A DNA stretch of 45,247 nucleotides from Microcystis aeruginosa LEGE 91341 (GCF_015206885.1 NZ_JADEXY010000013.1:1-45247); one strand, 5' to 3'; shown: positions 9,140-17,935, counted from the stretch's first letter. Notes: generated from the letters alone by a model not told the origin. Numbers and translations: made by a program.

Positions 9140-10507
9140 TTATTCGGCCCGACTACTCAAAGGGTTATTGAGATTGCCAGTGCCGGGACGTTTAACACTA
9201 TGGGATTGTAGGAGTGAGATCGCCTGTTGATACTGGGGATCATCCTTAGTTCCCAGCAAAGAAGGATCATCGCGGAAGCGCAGCTGTTGTTCTTGGGTTA
9301 ACTCGATCTGCACATCGGGTTTAATGCCTTTTTTGTAGATATTTTCGCCGTTGGGGGGATAATAACGGGCAATTGTCACCGCTAAACCGGAACCATCGGA
9401 GAGGGTGTGTACCGATTGGACGGTACTCTTGCCATAAGTCGATGTACCTACTAAAGTCGCCCGTCCATTTTCTTTTAGCGCTCCAGCGAGGATTTCGCTG
9501 GCACTCGCTGAACCTTTATTAACCAAGACTACTAGGGGTAAATCGGTAATAGCGGTGTTATTGGCGATAAATTGGCGATCTCCGCCCCGTCGATCAATGG
9601 TGCTAACGATTTTGCCCTGTTTCATCCACATCCGAGCGATATCGACACTAGCAAATAGTAAACCGCCGGGGTTGCCCCGCAGATCGAGAACATAGCCAGA
9701 TATCTGTTGTTGACTTAATTCCTCGATCGCCTCTTTCATTTGTTCGGCTGCGTGGGAACTAAATTCATCCAGTTTGATATAACCAACTTTCACCCCACCT
9801 TCCTGTTTAAGGGTATAGCTAACGGAGGGGATTTCGATATCTACCCGGGTCAAAGTCACTTCAAATACCCCTTGATCGGGACGGGCAAGCTGTAAACTAA
9901 CGCTAGTACCCACTTCTCCCTGTAGTGCCTCCATTGCCTGTTCTAAGGTCATTAAAGCGGTGGGTTTGCCATTAATTCTGATCAGGCGATCGCCGCTTTT
10001 CACTCCCGCTTCCTTGGCGGGGGATTTTTTCACCGTATCGACAACAACCAGATCGCTAGTGCGTTTATCGAGAGCTAAACGTACCCCAATTCCCGATAAT
10101 TCTCCGGAAGTTTGACTGGTGAGGACAGAAAATTCCCTAGGAGTTAAAAAACGGGTATAAGTATCACCCAATTCCTTTAAAGCTTCGCGGATTGCTGTGT
10201 AAGCTTGTTGGGGATTAGTATAATTTCTGCTTAACAATTCTTGACGTTTTTTTTGCCAGTCAATTTGATGAAAACCACGATCTACAAATTCATTATTAAC
10301 AATTTGCCAAACCTGGTCGATGACTGCTTTCGGGTTATCTTCTAGGGGTTTTTCCCCTTTGGCTGCGGGGGTGAAGACCATCAGGGAACTAACTGCTAGG
10401 GTAGCGATCGCACCTCCAGATAGGAGTTTCTGCACGGAAACGAACGAGGGACGCGACTGGTTCATAAAGACAAAGCCAAAATAAGATTGACGTTTCAATA
10501 AAGCCAT
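9140..10507 (-). CDS. Carboxyl-terminal processing protease (S41, CtpA family)
   Basis: A serine endoprotease of the tail-specific family; one cyanobacterial member matures the D1 protein of photosystem II and the others have less certain targets. An N-terminal hydrophobic segment (about residues 28-48, ending TPAAKG) is a signal peptide. A PDZ domain occupies about 118-205 (SGIGVRLALD, SPAKEAGVKSGDRLIRING). The protease core follows, with LDLRGNPGGLL near 276, the nucleophile in GSASASEI near 337 and the general-base lysine in TYGKSTVQ near 360. Cyanobacteria usually carry three paralogues (CtpA, CtpB, CtpC) and I cannot say which this is. A second possible start (MNQSRPS) lies at 10465. Confidence 0.92.
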   Translation of the reverse strand: MALLKRQSYFGFVFMNQSRPSFVSVQKLLSGGAIATLAVSSLMVFTPAAKGEKPLEDNPKAVIDQVWQIVNNEFVDRGFHQIDWQKKRQELLSRNYTNPQQAYTAIREALKELGDTYTRFLTPREFSVLTSQTSGELSGIGVRLALDKRTSDLVVVDTVKKSPAKEAGVKSGDRLIRINGKPTALMTLEQAMEALQGEVGTSVSLQLARPDQGVFEVTLTRVDIEIPSVSYTLKQEGGVKVGYIKLDEFSSHAAEQMKEAIEELSQQQISGYVLDLRGNPGGLLFASVDIARMWMKQGKIVSTIDRRGGDRQFIANNTAITDLPLVVLVNKGSASASEILAGALKENGRATLVGTSTYGKSTVQSVHTLSDGSGLAVTIARYYPPNGENIYKKGIKPDVQIELTQEQQLRFRDDPSLLGTKDDPQYQQAISLLQSHSVKRPGTGNLNNPLSSRAE

Positions 10508-10607
10508 TCAAAAAGCGGGAGCATTTTGCCTTCGAGGGAGGTGAGGAGCAGTGTTAACTACGACTTTCGTATAGATAAGGGAGTTCCTTGTCTGGCTCTA
10601 ATATCCA

Positions 10608-11027
10608 CTATAATTCTAGTTCTATAAAATCGAGCAATATCTGGCGATGAATTTTTCCTAAAGGACGAGTCTGATTAATCTTCTGGGAATAGTATTCCCC
10701 TTGACGGATGGCAGCCGGGGGTAATAATGCTAAATCTTGTCCTTCCGTTTGCACTAATTTTTCTAATTCCACGGTCAGGGGTACATGATAAAGATAACGA
10801 GAGAGATTATCATCGTTATAAGAGCGAAAATAGCGTAAACTAGGGGCTTCGTAGTTAATTTCTTCTTGTAACTCTCGTTTTAACCCTATTTCTGGACTTT
10901 CACCCGCTTCTAAGTGACCACCAAATAAACCCCACACCCCCGGATAGAGAATTGTCGGGATGTCGTCGCGCAACTGCATTAAAAAGCGACCGTCCTGTTC
11001 TAAAATCGCCAAAGCAACGAATATCAT
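10608..11027 (-). CDS. Nudix hydrolase
   Basis: A 139-residue Nudix-fold pyrophosphohydrolase with an unknown nucleoside-diphosphate-X substrate. The Nudix box is intact around residues 36-58: GGHLEAGESPEIGLKRELQE followed by EINYE, giving G-x5-E-x7-R-E-x2-E-E. The LMQLRDD and YPGVWGLFGGH segments before the box are typical of cyanobacterial members. The ATG at 11027 sits directly against the heptamer array 11028-11101, so there is no normal ribosome binding site. The native leader may have been replaced by repeat expansion, and expression is uncertain. Confidence 0.85.
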   Translation of the reverse strand: MIFVALAILEQDGRFLMQLRDDIPTILYPGVWGLFGGHLEAGESPEIGLKRELQEEINYEAPSLRYFRSYNDDNLSRYLYHVPLTVELEKLVQTEGQDLALLPPAAIRQGEYYSQKINQTRPLGKIHRQILLDFIELEL

Positions 11028-11101
11028 CAGTTATCAGTTATCAGTTATCAGTTATCAGTTATCAGTTATCAGTTATCGGTTATCGGTTATCGGTTATCGG
11101 T
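11028..11101. repeat. AGTTATC/GGTTATC heptamer array
   Basis: About ten consecutive heptamers, AGTTATC first and then a shift to GGTTATC. The array begins next to the Nudix start codon and ends next to the last codons of the four-helix-bundle gene. Confidence 0.9.
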
Positions 11102-11453
11102 TTTTGGTATTTTCTTGGCAGGTTTTTAGAATAGCCCAAAGCATTTTCCCAATTTCCTCCGCGTCATCATTAATACTTTGAAAGGCTCTTTCCTCTATGT
11201 AATTCGTGTCTTTCAATAGAGACAGCCAATACTTTGTTTCTAGACATTCTTTATAAGCTATTGACATTTTAGCTCGAAAATCAGCTTGAGAAATAGCTCC
11301 ATTAGCCTCGGCAATGTTAGCCCCGATTGAAGTGCCACTCCTTAATAGCTGTTTTGACAAAACATATTCTTGTTTAGTCTCACACAAATATTTATAGCCT
11401 TTAACAATCCTAATGGCAAATTTATAAGCTTTGTCATAAACTTTACTCTCCAT
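11094..11453 (-). CDS. Four-helix-bundle protein (TIGR02436/S23 type)
   Basis: A 119-residue all-helical protein of the four-helix-bundle family first known from 23S rRNA intervening sequences, related to the accessory protein of diversity-generating retroelements. The hallmarks are visible: VYDKAYKFAIRIVKGYK near the start, LLRSGTSIGANIAEANGA around residues 37-55, and FRAKMSIAYKECLETKYWLSL around 60-80. The molecular function is unknown. The gene is bracketed by heptamer arrays on both sides (11028-11101 and 11464-11523). Its last residues (CQENTKNR) are partly read from the array edge. No reverse transcriptase or variable repeat is present here. Confidence 0.85.
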   Translation of the reverse strand: MESKVYDKAYKFAIRIVKGYKYLCETKQEYVLSKQLLRSGTSIGANIAEANGAISQADFRAKMSIAYKECLETKYWLSLLKDTNYIEERAFQSINDDAEEIGKMLWAILKTCQENTKNR

Positions 11454-11463
11454 CTGTTTACCC

Positions 11464-11523
11464 CGCTACTAATTACTGATTACTAATTACTGATTACTGA
11501 TTACTGATTACTGATTACTGATT
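11464..11523. repeat. TACTGAT/TACTAAT heptamer array
   Basis: Eight or so units of (A)TTACTGAT/TTACTAAT upstream of the four-helix-bundle gene, ending at the stop codon of the lipoprotein gene. Confidence 0.9.
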
Positions 11524-11524
11524 G

Positions 11525-12223
11525 CTATTTCTCGCTTTGTTTATGGGGTAAAAAGAAAGCATCGAGGGGATCTGGGATGGGTTTAACCACTGCGGGGGGT
11601 TTGGAGGGAATCGCTTCCGCGACGGGTTGCGCGGGGGGATTGGGTTTAACGGGGGTAACGACGGGAGTTTCTGGGGGTTTTGTTGCGGTTGCGGTGGGAA
11701 TTGTCACCTGTCGGGGATTTTCCAGGGGTTTAGTGGAGACTGGGGGAGAATTATTTTCTGGGGGTTTAACTTCTGAGGTGGGGGAAGGTTTAATTTCCGG
11801 AGACGGGGAAGGAGTGGGAACTGAATTAACTGCTACTGCATCCATCTGTTCTAATTCCACCACATACACTTCGTTAACGGTTTGGGAACCCTGGGGAATA
11901 GCCTCAAAGTCAATTTTGCCCTTAATGACGATTTCTTCGCCTTGACGGGGTAATTTATTGCTATTGGTGCGAATCCAAATCTTGCCGGATCCATCCTGCA
12001 AAAGATAGGCTCCTCCCGCTAAAAAAGGGGCATAATTGCTGACAGTTCCCCTAAGATAAACTAAAGCGCCTTTTGGTTTTTCCTGTAATTGCTCGATCGC
12101 TGTTAGGGGAGGATCACCGATGTAGGGAACGGCAATACCGAGGTCAGCAAGGGTACTACAACCGAATAACCCTAGCAATAATAATAAACTGCCGATGCGC
12201 CCTACACGAGTCTGAATAGACAT
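11525..12223 (-). CDS. OB-fold lipoprotein with proline-rich tail
   Basis: A 232-residue predicted lipoprotein. Residues 8-22 form a hydrophobic signal ending in the lipobox LFGC, so the cysteine at about residue 22 should be acylated. Residues 45-130 look like an OB fold of the nucleic-acid-binding anticodon-like type (VYLRGTVSNYAPFL, AYLLQDGSGKIWIRT, GEEIVIKGKID). The remaining 100 residues are a low-complexity proline, threonine and valine linker ending DPLDAFFLPHKQSEK. The partner is unknown. It diverges from folD, with about 90 bases between the start codons. Confidence 0.8.
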   Translation of the reverse strand: MSIQTRVGRIGSLLLLLGLFGCSTLADLGIAVPYIGDPPLTAIEQLQEKPKGALVYLRGTVSNYAPFLAGGAYLLQDGSGKIWIRTNSNKLPRQGEEIVIKGKIDFEAIPQGSQTVNEVYVVELEQMDAVAVNSVPTPSPSPEIKPSPTSEVKPPENNSPPVSTKPLENPRQVTIPTATATKPPETPVVTPVKPNPPAQPVAEAIPSKPPAVVKPIPDPLDAFFLPHKQSEK

Positions 12224-12312
12224 TCTTGCTTTAACCTTAACGAGTGCGATTAGCCAATCTTTTTGACCATAGAATAGATCCGAAAGATTTTTGTTCTCGG
12301 TATTATCATAGA

Positions 12313-13170
12313 ATGTCCGTAACTACTTGCCAAATTCTCGACGGGAAAGCCTTAGCTCAAAAAATCCAGCTTGGTCTAGGAGAGCGCATCCAGACGCTAA
12401 AATCTTCAATGGGAAGACCTCCGGGGTTAGCGGTGTTGATGGTGGGGGATAATCCTGCTAGTGCCGTTTATGTACGCAATAAGGAGAAAGCTTGTACTAA
12501 AATCGGCATGGCCTCTTTTGGTCGTCATTTTCCTACCAATACAAGTGAACTAGAAATTTTAGCGGAAATTGTCCGTCTCAATCAAGATGAGCGGGTGGAC
12601 GGGATTTTAATTCAATTACCCTTACCCAAGCATTTAGACGCGGTTTCCCTTCTCTACCAAATTGACCCGAAAAAGGATGCTGATGGTTTACATCCTCTCA
12701 ATTTAGGCGGTTTAGTGCGGGGTGAGGACTGTATCCGCAGTTGTACTCCTGCGGGGGTCATGGCACTGCTGAAAGAATATAATATTTCCATAGCCGGTAA
12801 GCACGCGGTGGTGCTGGGTCGCAGTATTCTAGTGGGGAAACCTTTAGCTTTAATGTTATTGGAGGAAAACGCTACGGTAACTATTGCTCACTCACGCACG
12901 GAAAATCTGGCAGAAATAACCAGAAGTGCCGATATTTTAGTACCTGCGGTCGGTAAAGCGAATTTAATCACCCCAGATATGGTAAAACCGGGTGCGGTAG
13001 TGGTGGATGTGGGGATTAATCGCGTCGCTGACCGTTTGGTGGGGGATGTGGACTATGCTGGGGTTTTAGAAGTAGCTAGTTATCTTACTCCTGTACCGGG
13101 TGGTGTCGGTCCGATGACGGTGGCAATGTTATTAAAAAATACCTTGTTAAGTTACGAACGCAAGTTATAA
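12313..13170 (+). CDS. folD: Bifunctional methylenetetrahydrofolate dehydrogenase/cyclohydrolase
   Basis: Interconverts 5,10-methylene-, methenyl- and 10-formyl-tetrahydrofolate in one-carbon metabolism, using NADP. The frame is open from 12244, but the ATG at 12313 ([16 protein letters not shown]) matches the family N-terminus and gives 285 residues, the normal length. The catalytic segment is [13 protein letters not shown] near residue 52-64. The signature [13 protein letters not shown] is near 96, the Rossmann motif [17 protein letters not shown] near 165-182, and the C-terminal motif [16 protein letters not shown] near 260-275. It appears to be a single-gene unit. Confidence 0.96.
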   Translation: MSVTTCQILDGKALAQKIQLGLGERIQTLKSSMGRPPGLAVLMVGDNPASAVYVRNKEKACTKIGMASFGRHFPTNTSELEILAEIVRLNQDERVDGILIQLPLPKHLDAVSLLYQIDPKKDADGLHPLNLGGLVRGEDCIRSCTPAGVMALLKEYNISIAGKHAVVLGRSILVGKPLALMLLEENATVTIAHSRTENLAEITRSADILVPAVGKANLITPDMVKPGAVVVDVGINRVADRLVGDVDYAGVLEVASYLTPVPGGVGPMTVAMLLKNTLLSYERKL

Positions 13171-13284
13171 ATCCGCAGCTACCAGCTATCAGCTATTCAG
13201 TGATTCTACCGATACAATCCTTGATTTTTTTTAACTATGTTGGTAGAATTTTACAAAACTGGATAGACTAGGAGATTTTTGGTC

Positions 13285-14295
13285 ATGATCTTTATTATCC
13301 CGATTATTCTTGGTGCGGCTGCCTTAGTTACTGCTGGTGTGGGTGTTAGTGCAGGTGCTGATGGTGTCTCCAAGCTACAAAAGGCGGAAAAAATTGGCAA
13401 AAGTGCCGAACAAAGATACAAAAAAGCCAATAAATCCCTAGAAAAAAAGTTTCAAGCTACCCAAAAATTTGCGGAAGAATACGGTCAACTACAAATTAAT
13501 GTCAAAATCAACACTATCGGCAGATTTGTTAAGTTTATTAGCAGAATTGATCAAAGAATTAGTCAAAGAATTGGTCAAAATGCCTCCCCATCCCATCAAC
13601 GCTTCTTAGAAGGGTTTGAGGGATTTTCTGCTGAACAATTCAAGGAATTTAAAGCAGAAGTGTTAGACGCGCAAAGTTTGGCTGTGGGGGGTTTAAAAGT
13701 AGTGAGAGTCGCTTCGGCAGCCAGTCAGACAACCCTAGGATTAATTGGTCTTTTCGGTACTGCTAGTACAGGAACAGCAATTAGTGGACTTAGTGGGGCA
13801 GCTGCTTGGAATGCTACCTTAGCATGGTTAGGAGGTGGTTCTTTAGCTGCCGGTGGTGGTGGTATGGCTTTGGGAACAGTGGTTTTAGGAGGTATTACCG
13901 TCGGACCTGCTTTAATGATTGGTGGTTTTGTCTTAGGAGGAGAAGGGAAAAAAGCTCTAAGTAAAGCTATCGAATACGCCAAGAAAGTGAATAATAAAAT
14001 AGCTCAGTTAGATAAAAGTAAGGGTTTTTTAGGACAAGTTCAGCGCAGAATTAAGGAGTTACAATACCTCGTTAATAGTCTGAATAGTAGAGCTATTACG
14101 AGTTTAACTGAACTGGAGTCACGAGCTAATTTTAATCTCCATCTAGAGGAAGATGCGGCCAAGTTTCGGGAGGTACTGCTTTTAATTAAAGCCTCATCGG
14201 AAATCATGAAACTACCTATCCTAGACGAAAAGGGAAAATTAACCAAAGCAACGGAAAATCTCGGAGAAAAGTACCGCCATCTCTTAGAAAACTAA
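13285..14295 (+). CDS. Glycine-rich membrane-inserting protein, function unknown
   Basis: A 336-residue protein. The ATG at 13285 is preferred over the TTG at 13279 because AGGAGA lies at 13270-13275, nine bases upstream. Residues 1-25 form an N-terminal hydrophobic helix (MIFIIPIILGAAALVTAGVG). Residues 30-130 are a lysine-rich, heptad-like helical region suggestive of coiled coil. Residues 145-220 form a long glycine/alanine-rich hydrophobic block with small-residue zippers (GLFGTASTGTAISGLSGAAA and more), and the last 110 residues are again charged helix. Similar architectures are seen in membrane-inserting or dynamin-associated proteins, but I do not recognise this one. It heads a possible small operon with the next two frames. 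Confidence 0.75.
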   Translation: MIFIIPIILGAAALVTAGVGVSAGADGVSKLQKAEKIGKSAEQRYKKANKSLEKKFQATQKFAEEYGQLQINVKINTIGRFVKFISRIDQRISQRIGQNASPSHQRFLEGFEGFSAEQFKEFKAEVLDAQSLAVGGLKVVRVASAASQTTLGLIGLFGTASTGTAISGLSGAAAWNATLAWLGGGSLAAGGGGMALGTVVLGGITVGPALMIGGFVLGGEGKKALSKAIEYAKKVNNKIAQLDKSKGFLGQVQRRIKELQYLVNSLNSRAITSLTELESRANFNLHLEEDAAKFREVLLLIKASSEIMKLPILDEKGKLTKATENLGEKYRHLLEN

Positions 14296-14304
14296 TAATT
14301 ATTC

Positions 14305-14478
14305 TTGAAAATCTATGAATGTTATCAATTGGTAAATCGCTCTTTATCCTCTGGTGATAATCAAAAACTTTCCTTAATTTTAGAAGAAATTACCATCTTA
14401 ATTTTGCTCTATTTCTTTGAGAATTTTAGTCAATTATCGATGGTAAAAGCCGCGTTAAAAGATGATAATTACTGTTGA
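14305..14478 (+). CDS. Possible 57-residue ORF
   Basis: A TTG-initiated frame starting nine bases after the preceding stop. It encodes a peptide beginning KIYECYQLVNRSL, with an aliphatic helix ITILILLYFFENFS and ending KAALKDDNYC. Composition is protein-like with no rare-codon clustering, and it fills the gap between two co-oriented genes. There is no clear ribosome binding site, so translational coupling or chance are both possible. Confidence 0.35.
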   Translation: MKIYECYQLVNRSLSSGDNQKLSLILEEITILILLYFFENFSQLSMVKAALKDDNYC

Positions 14479-14517
14479 AAATTTCCATTAATTATTTGTC
14501 AATATCTAAGGAGAAAT

Positions 14518-14850
14518 ATGACTCTAGAACTGCATAATTTTATCTGGGAAGAAGAACGTTTAGTGCAGGTGGAAACCCAACCCCATAACATCGCAGGGGT
14601 ACTAGCGGTAATTCAGGAAACCATGAATGATTCCGATTGCGAATGGGAGGATGTTTATTCCGCTTATTACGAGTGCGAAGATGACGGTACAATCACTTTT
14701 TATGAGGGAGAAAGTGCCGAGGAAGATAATCCGGGTATCTGGACTTATGTGGTTTATGAATGTGCCGCAGGAGAAGAAACAGTGATGACTAATGTTAATA
14801 TCAATACCTTTGCTCCTCTCTTGCAATTACAACAATTAGCGGGGGTTTAA
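14518..14850 (+). CDS. Acidic small protein, function unknown
   Basis: A 110-residue, strongly acidic soluble protein with a good ribosome binding site (AAGGAG seven bases before the ATG). It has many Asp/Glu and aromatic residues (DSDCEWEDVYSAYYECEDDG) and a hydrophobic C-terminal helix (FAPLLQLQQLAGV). No signal peptide or known motif is seen. It is followed by a strong terminator hairpin at 14865-14897, so it is the last gene of the unit that begins at 13285. An interaction with the basic, membrane-inserting upstream protein is only inference from charge and proximity. Confidence 0.75.
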   Translation: MTLELHNFIWEEERLVQVETQPHNIAGVLAVIQETMNDSDCEWEDVYSAYYECEDDGTITFYEGESAEEDNPGIWTYVVYECAAGEETVMTNVNINTFAPLLQLQQLAGV

Positions 14851-14864
14851 AGACAGTAACGCAC

Positions 14865-14897
14865 AGAAAACGGGTTTCTCGGAGAAACCCGTTTTCT
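14865..14897 (+). terminator. Terminator hairpin after the acidic protein gene
   Basis: A perfect 16-base inverted repeat (AGAAAACGGGTTTCTC and its complement) with almost no spacer, 14 bases after the stop codon at 14850. There is no long U tract, but the stem is very stable. Confidence 0.8.
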
Positions 14898-14918
14898 ACT
14901 CATGCACTCATGGAAAAA

Positions 14919-14958
14919 GGGGAATAAATAATCAGTCTTTAATAACCAGATTTAGTAT
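14919..14958. repeat. 40-base repeat, ATACTAAATC family (copy 2)
   Basis: Identical over all 40 bases to 28971-29010. The copy at 22633-22672 is inverted with two mismatches. It begins GGGGAATAAATAATC and ends AGATTTAGTAT. Confidence 0.8.
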
Positions 14959-14985
14959 AATATACCCTAAATTTTTATATTATTT

Positions 14986-15077
14986 AGGACTTGCTGAATA
15001 ATGCTAAAACCCTTTTAAAATAAGGCTTTTGACCTGTCGGGTACTAACCCCACCAACAAACTTTTTCAGCAGATCCT
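14986..15077. mobile_element. Possible 92-bp non-autonomous element
   Basis: Ends AGGACTTGCTGAA and TTCAGCAGATCCT form an 11/13 inverted repeat around a non-coding core. No target duplication is obvious. It lies between the terminators of two convergent genes. Confidence 0.4.
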
Positions 15078-15095
15078 ACTTATATCAAGACGAAA

Positions 15096-15118
15096 AAAGG
15101 TGGGACTTGCCCACCTTT
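15096..15118 (-). terminator. ppsA intrinsic terminator
   Basis: A 9-bp perfect stem AAAGGTGGG/CCCACCTTT with a 5-base loop, ten bases past the ppsA stop. On the minus strand it is followed by a run of T (TTTTTT), the standard intrinsic terminator form. Confidence 0.88.
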
Positions 15119-15127
15119 ATCACTAAA

Positions 15128-17569
15128 CTATTGTCCTTTCTCCACTGCTGCCACCATCAATAAAGTTTTGAGGACAGAATCAGGATTAAGACTGATGGAA
15201 TCGATGCCTAATTCCACTAAAAATTGAGCAAATTCGGGGTAATCACTGGGGGCTTGACCACAGATACCGATTTTGCGATTATGGGCTTTAGCGGTTTCAA
15301 TAGCCATTTTCACCATGCGTTTAACTCCCTCATTCCGTTCATCAAAAAGATGGGCAACTAGGGCAGAATCCCGATCTAATCCTAAGGTTAATTGGGTCAA
15401 ATCATTAGAACCGATCGAAAATCCGTCAAACACCTGAGCAAATTGGTCGGCAAGAATTACATTACTTGGTAACTCACACATCACATAAACTTGCAAACCA
15501 TCAACCCCGCGTTCGAGACCATTTTTCGCCATTTCTTCGAGGACTCTCATCCCTTCTTCGGGGGTACGACAGAAAGGAATCATCGGAATCACATTAGTTA
15601 ATCCCATTTCTTCCCGGACCATTTTCAGCGCCCGACATTCCAAAGCAAAAGCCTCGCGATAATTAGGATCAGTATAACGGGAAGCGCCGCGCCAACCGAT
15701 CATCGGGTTTTCTTCCTTGGGTTCAAAGGGTTTGCCACCCAATAAATTAGCGTATTCATTGGATTTAAAATCGGACATCCGCACAATTACATCTTTGGGG
15801 TAGAATGCGGCTGCAATCATGGCAATTCCCCGGGCCAATTTATCGACGAAAAATTGGGGTTTATCCTCGTAGTGTTTGGTTAATTCGGCGATTTGGTCTT
15901 TTACGTCTCCTTCTTCCAATTCGTGAAATTTCAGCAAGGCGCTGGGGTGGGCCTGAATATGGTTAGCGATAATAAACTCTAGACGGGCTAAACCGACCCC
16001 TTGGGCAGGAATATCGGCAAAAGCGAAGGCTTTTTCGGGATTACCGATATTCATGAGGATTTTTGTCCGAGTTTGCGGCAAATTATCCAGGTGAGTTTCG
16101 CAAATTTCAAAGGGTAGCAATCCGAGGTAAACTTTCCCTTCATCCCCTTCCGCACAGCAAACGGTGACTTCCTGACCGGTTTTAATCGTTTCCGTGGCAT
16201 TATTGCAACCCACGATCGCCGGAATACCCATTTCTCGTGCGATAATAGCGGCATGGCAAGTACGACCACCTTGATTAGTCACGATCGCGCTTGCTTGTTT
16301 CATAATCGGTTCCCAGTCGGGATCCGTGCGATTGGTGACGAGAACTTCTCCCGGTTTAAAGTTGTTGATTTTATCTACACTGAGGATGACTCTGGCTTTT
16401 CCTTGACCGATTGCCGCACCTACACTCCGTCCCACCGCTAAAACTTGACTTCTTTGCTTAATCTCGTAGGATTTAAGGATATTAGCGGCTTTTTGCGATT
16501 GTACGGTTTCTGGACGGGCCTGAACGATAAACAGTTCTCCCGTGATCCCATCTTTTGCCCATTCGATGTCCATGGGGGTGTAGGTTCCGCGCACTTGCGA
16601 GTAATGTTCCTCGATTTGGGCTGTCCAACGGGCTAAAGTAAGGATTTCTTGGTCACTAATGCAGAATTGATCCTGTTCTAGTTTGTTAACTCGGATATTC
16701 TTGGTTAGACGAGATCCTCCATCATCGTAGATCATCTTGATCGCTTTACTGCCGAGGCGTTTTTCGAGGATGGGTTTGTAACCGTTTTTAAGAGTGGGTT
16801 TAAAAACTAGATATTCGTCGGGGTTAACAGCACCCTGCACGACATTTTCCCCTAAACCGTAGGCTGCCGTGATTAAAGCGGCATTTTTGAACCCTGTTTC
16901 CGTATCGATGGAAAACATCACCCCGGAGGTGGCTAGATCTGAACGCACCATTTTTTGGACACCGACGGAAAGGGCGACGGCAAAGTGATCGAAACCGTTA
17001 TGATGACGGTAGGAAATAGCGCGATCGGTGAATAAAGAGGCAAAACATTTATGACAAGCTTCTAAAACTCCCCTCACTCCCTGCACGTTGAGGTAGGTTT
17101 CCTGTTGTCCGGCAAAACTCGCTTCTGGTAAGTCTTCGGCAGTGGCGCTCGATCGAACGGCCACATCGATGGAATGATAGAGATCATCGCCATAACGTTC
17201 ACAGAGTCGGCGATAGGCAATAGCGATCGCATGACTTAAATCATCGGGGAACGGTGTATTGAGGATTAATGTGCGTGCTTGTTTACCTTTTTCCTGCAAG
17301 TTCTGCACATCGTTTTCGTCTAAATCTTGGAAAATTTGTCTTAATTGTGCGTCTAGTCCGGCTTTTTCAACAAAGTGACGGTAAGCGTAAGCGGTGGTGG
17401 CGAATCCTGTGGGGACATTAATCCCTTTTGGGGTTAATTGTTGGATCATTTCGCCTAAGGAGGAGTTTTTGCCGCCGACTAATCCCACATCTTTGCTGTC
17501 AACTTCTTCAAACCACAGAATTAATGCTTGTTCTCTAGAGGTTCTCGCAACATCTTGTAGTAGCATCAT
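15128..17569 (-). CDS. ppsA: Phosphoenolpyruvate synthase
   Basis: Converts pyruvate, ATP and water to phosphoenolpyruvate, AMP and phosphate. The 813-residue protein has the expected three parts. The N-terminal ATP-grasp domain opens with VGLVGGKNSSLGEM near residue 30 and includes the AVRSSATAEDLPEASFAGQQ segment near 135-160. The phosphohistidine domain has the GGRTCHAAIIAREMGIPAIV motif near 435-455. The C-terminal TIM barrel has GWRGASRYTDPNYREAF near 625, SIGSNDLTQLTLGLDRDS near 730 and the catalytic cysteine in IGICGQAPSD near 770. The start MMLLQDVARTSRE at 17569 fits. The gene is monocistronic, with its own terminator. Confidence 0.96.
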   Translation of the reverse strand: MMLLQDVARTSREQALILWFEEVDSKDVGLVGGKNSSLGEMIQQLTPKGINVPTGFATTAYAYRHFVEKAGLDAQLRQIFQDLDENDVQNLQEKGKQARTLILNTPFPDDLSHAIAIAYRRLCERYGDDLYHSIDVAVRSSATAEDLPEASFAGQQETYLNVQGVRGVLEACHKCFASLFTDRAISYRHHNGFDHFAVALSVGVQKMVRSDLATSGVMFSIDTETGFKNAALITAAYGLGENVVQGAVNPDEYLVFKPTLKNGYKPILEKRLGSKAIKMIYDDGGSRLTKNIRVNKLEQDQFCISDQEILTLARWTAQIEEHYSQVRGTYTPMDIEWAKDGITGELFIVQARPETVQSQKAANILKSYEIKQRSQVLAVGRSVGAAIGQGKARVILSVDKINNFKPGEVLVTNRTDPDWEPIMKQASAIVTNQGGRTCHAAIIAREMGIPAIVGCNNATETIKTGQEVTVCCAEGDEGKVYLGLLPFEICETHLDNLPQTRTKILMNIGNPEKAFAFADIPAQGVGLARLEFIIANHIQAHPSALLKFHELEEGDVKDQIAELTKHYEDKPQFFVDKLARGIAMIAAAFYPKDVIVRMSDFKSNEYANLLGGKPFEPKEENPMIGWRGASRYTDPNYREAFALECRALKMVREEMGLTNVIPMIPFCRTPEEGMRVLEEMAKNGLERGVDGLQVYVMCELPSNVILADQFAQVFDGFSIGSNDLTQLTLGLDRDSALVAHLFDERNEGVKRMVKMAIETAKAHNRKIGICGQAPSDYPEFAQFLVELGIDSISLNPDSVLKTLLMVAAVEKGQ

Positions 17570-17935
17570 AAGTATTTTTACCTCTGTAATCTATACTTTC
17601 AGTTTAGCTACATACCATCTTCAAAAATCCTTGAGTTTGATATTTATTTACAAAACTCTATAATAGTCAACTCAGCCACGATCACCCTATCTCTAAAGGG
17701 TTTAATTGTCTAGGTATTTAACACAAAAATTAACAAATTAATCAGGAGTCTCAACAGTAACTTTACTCAATGATAGCCTTAGTTATCTCAAAATAGTTAC
17801 AGCAGTTATCTCAATGGTGAGATAGGAAGTTTTCTTTTTGGGGAGTCGGTCGTCAGCAGTCAGGAGTCAATACTAAATTAGGTTATACTTTTTTTATGAG
17901 AAGGGCTGTAATTTAGCAATACGTCACCTTCAGTT

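Noticed and set aside
11094-11453. Diversity-generating retroelement accessory gene
   Set aside because: The four-helix-bundle protein is related to the accessory family, but no reverse transcriptase, template repeat or variable-repeat target gene is present.
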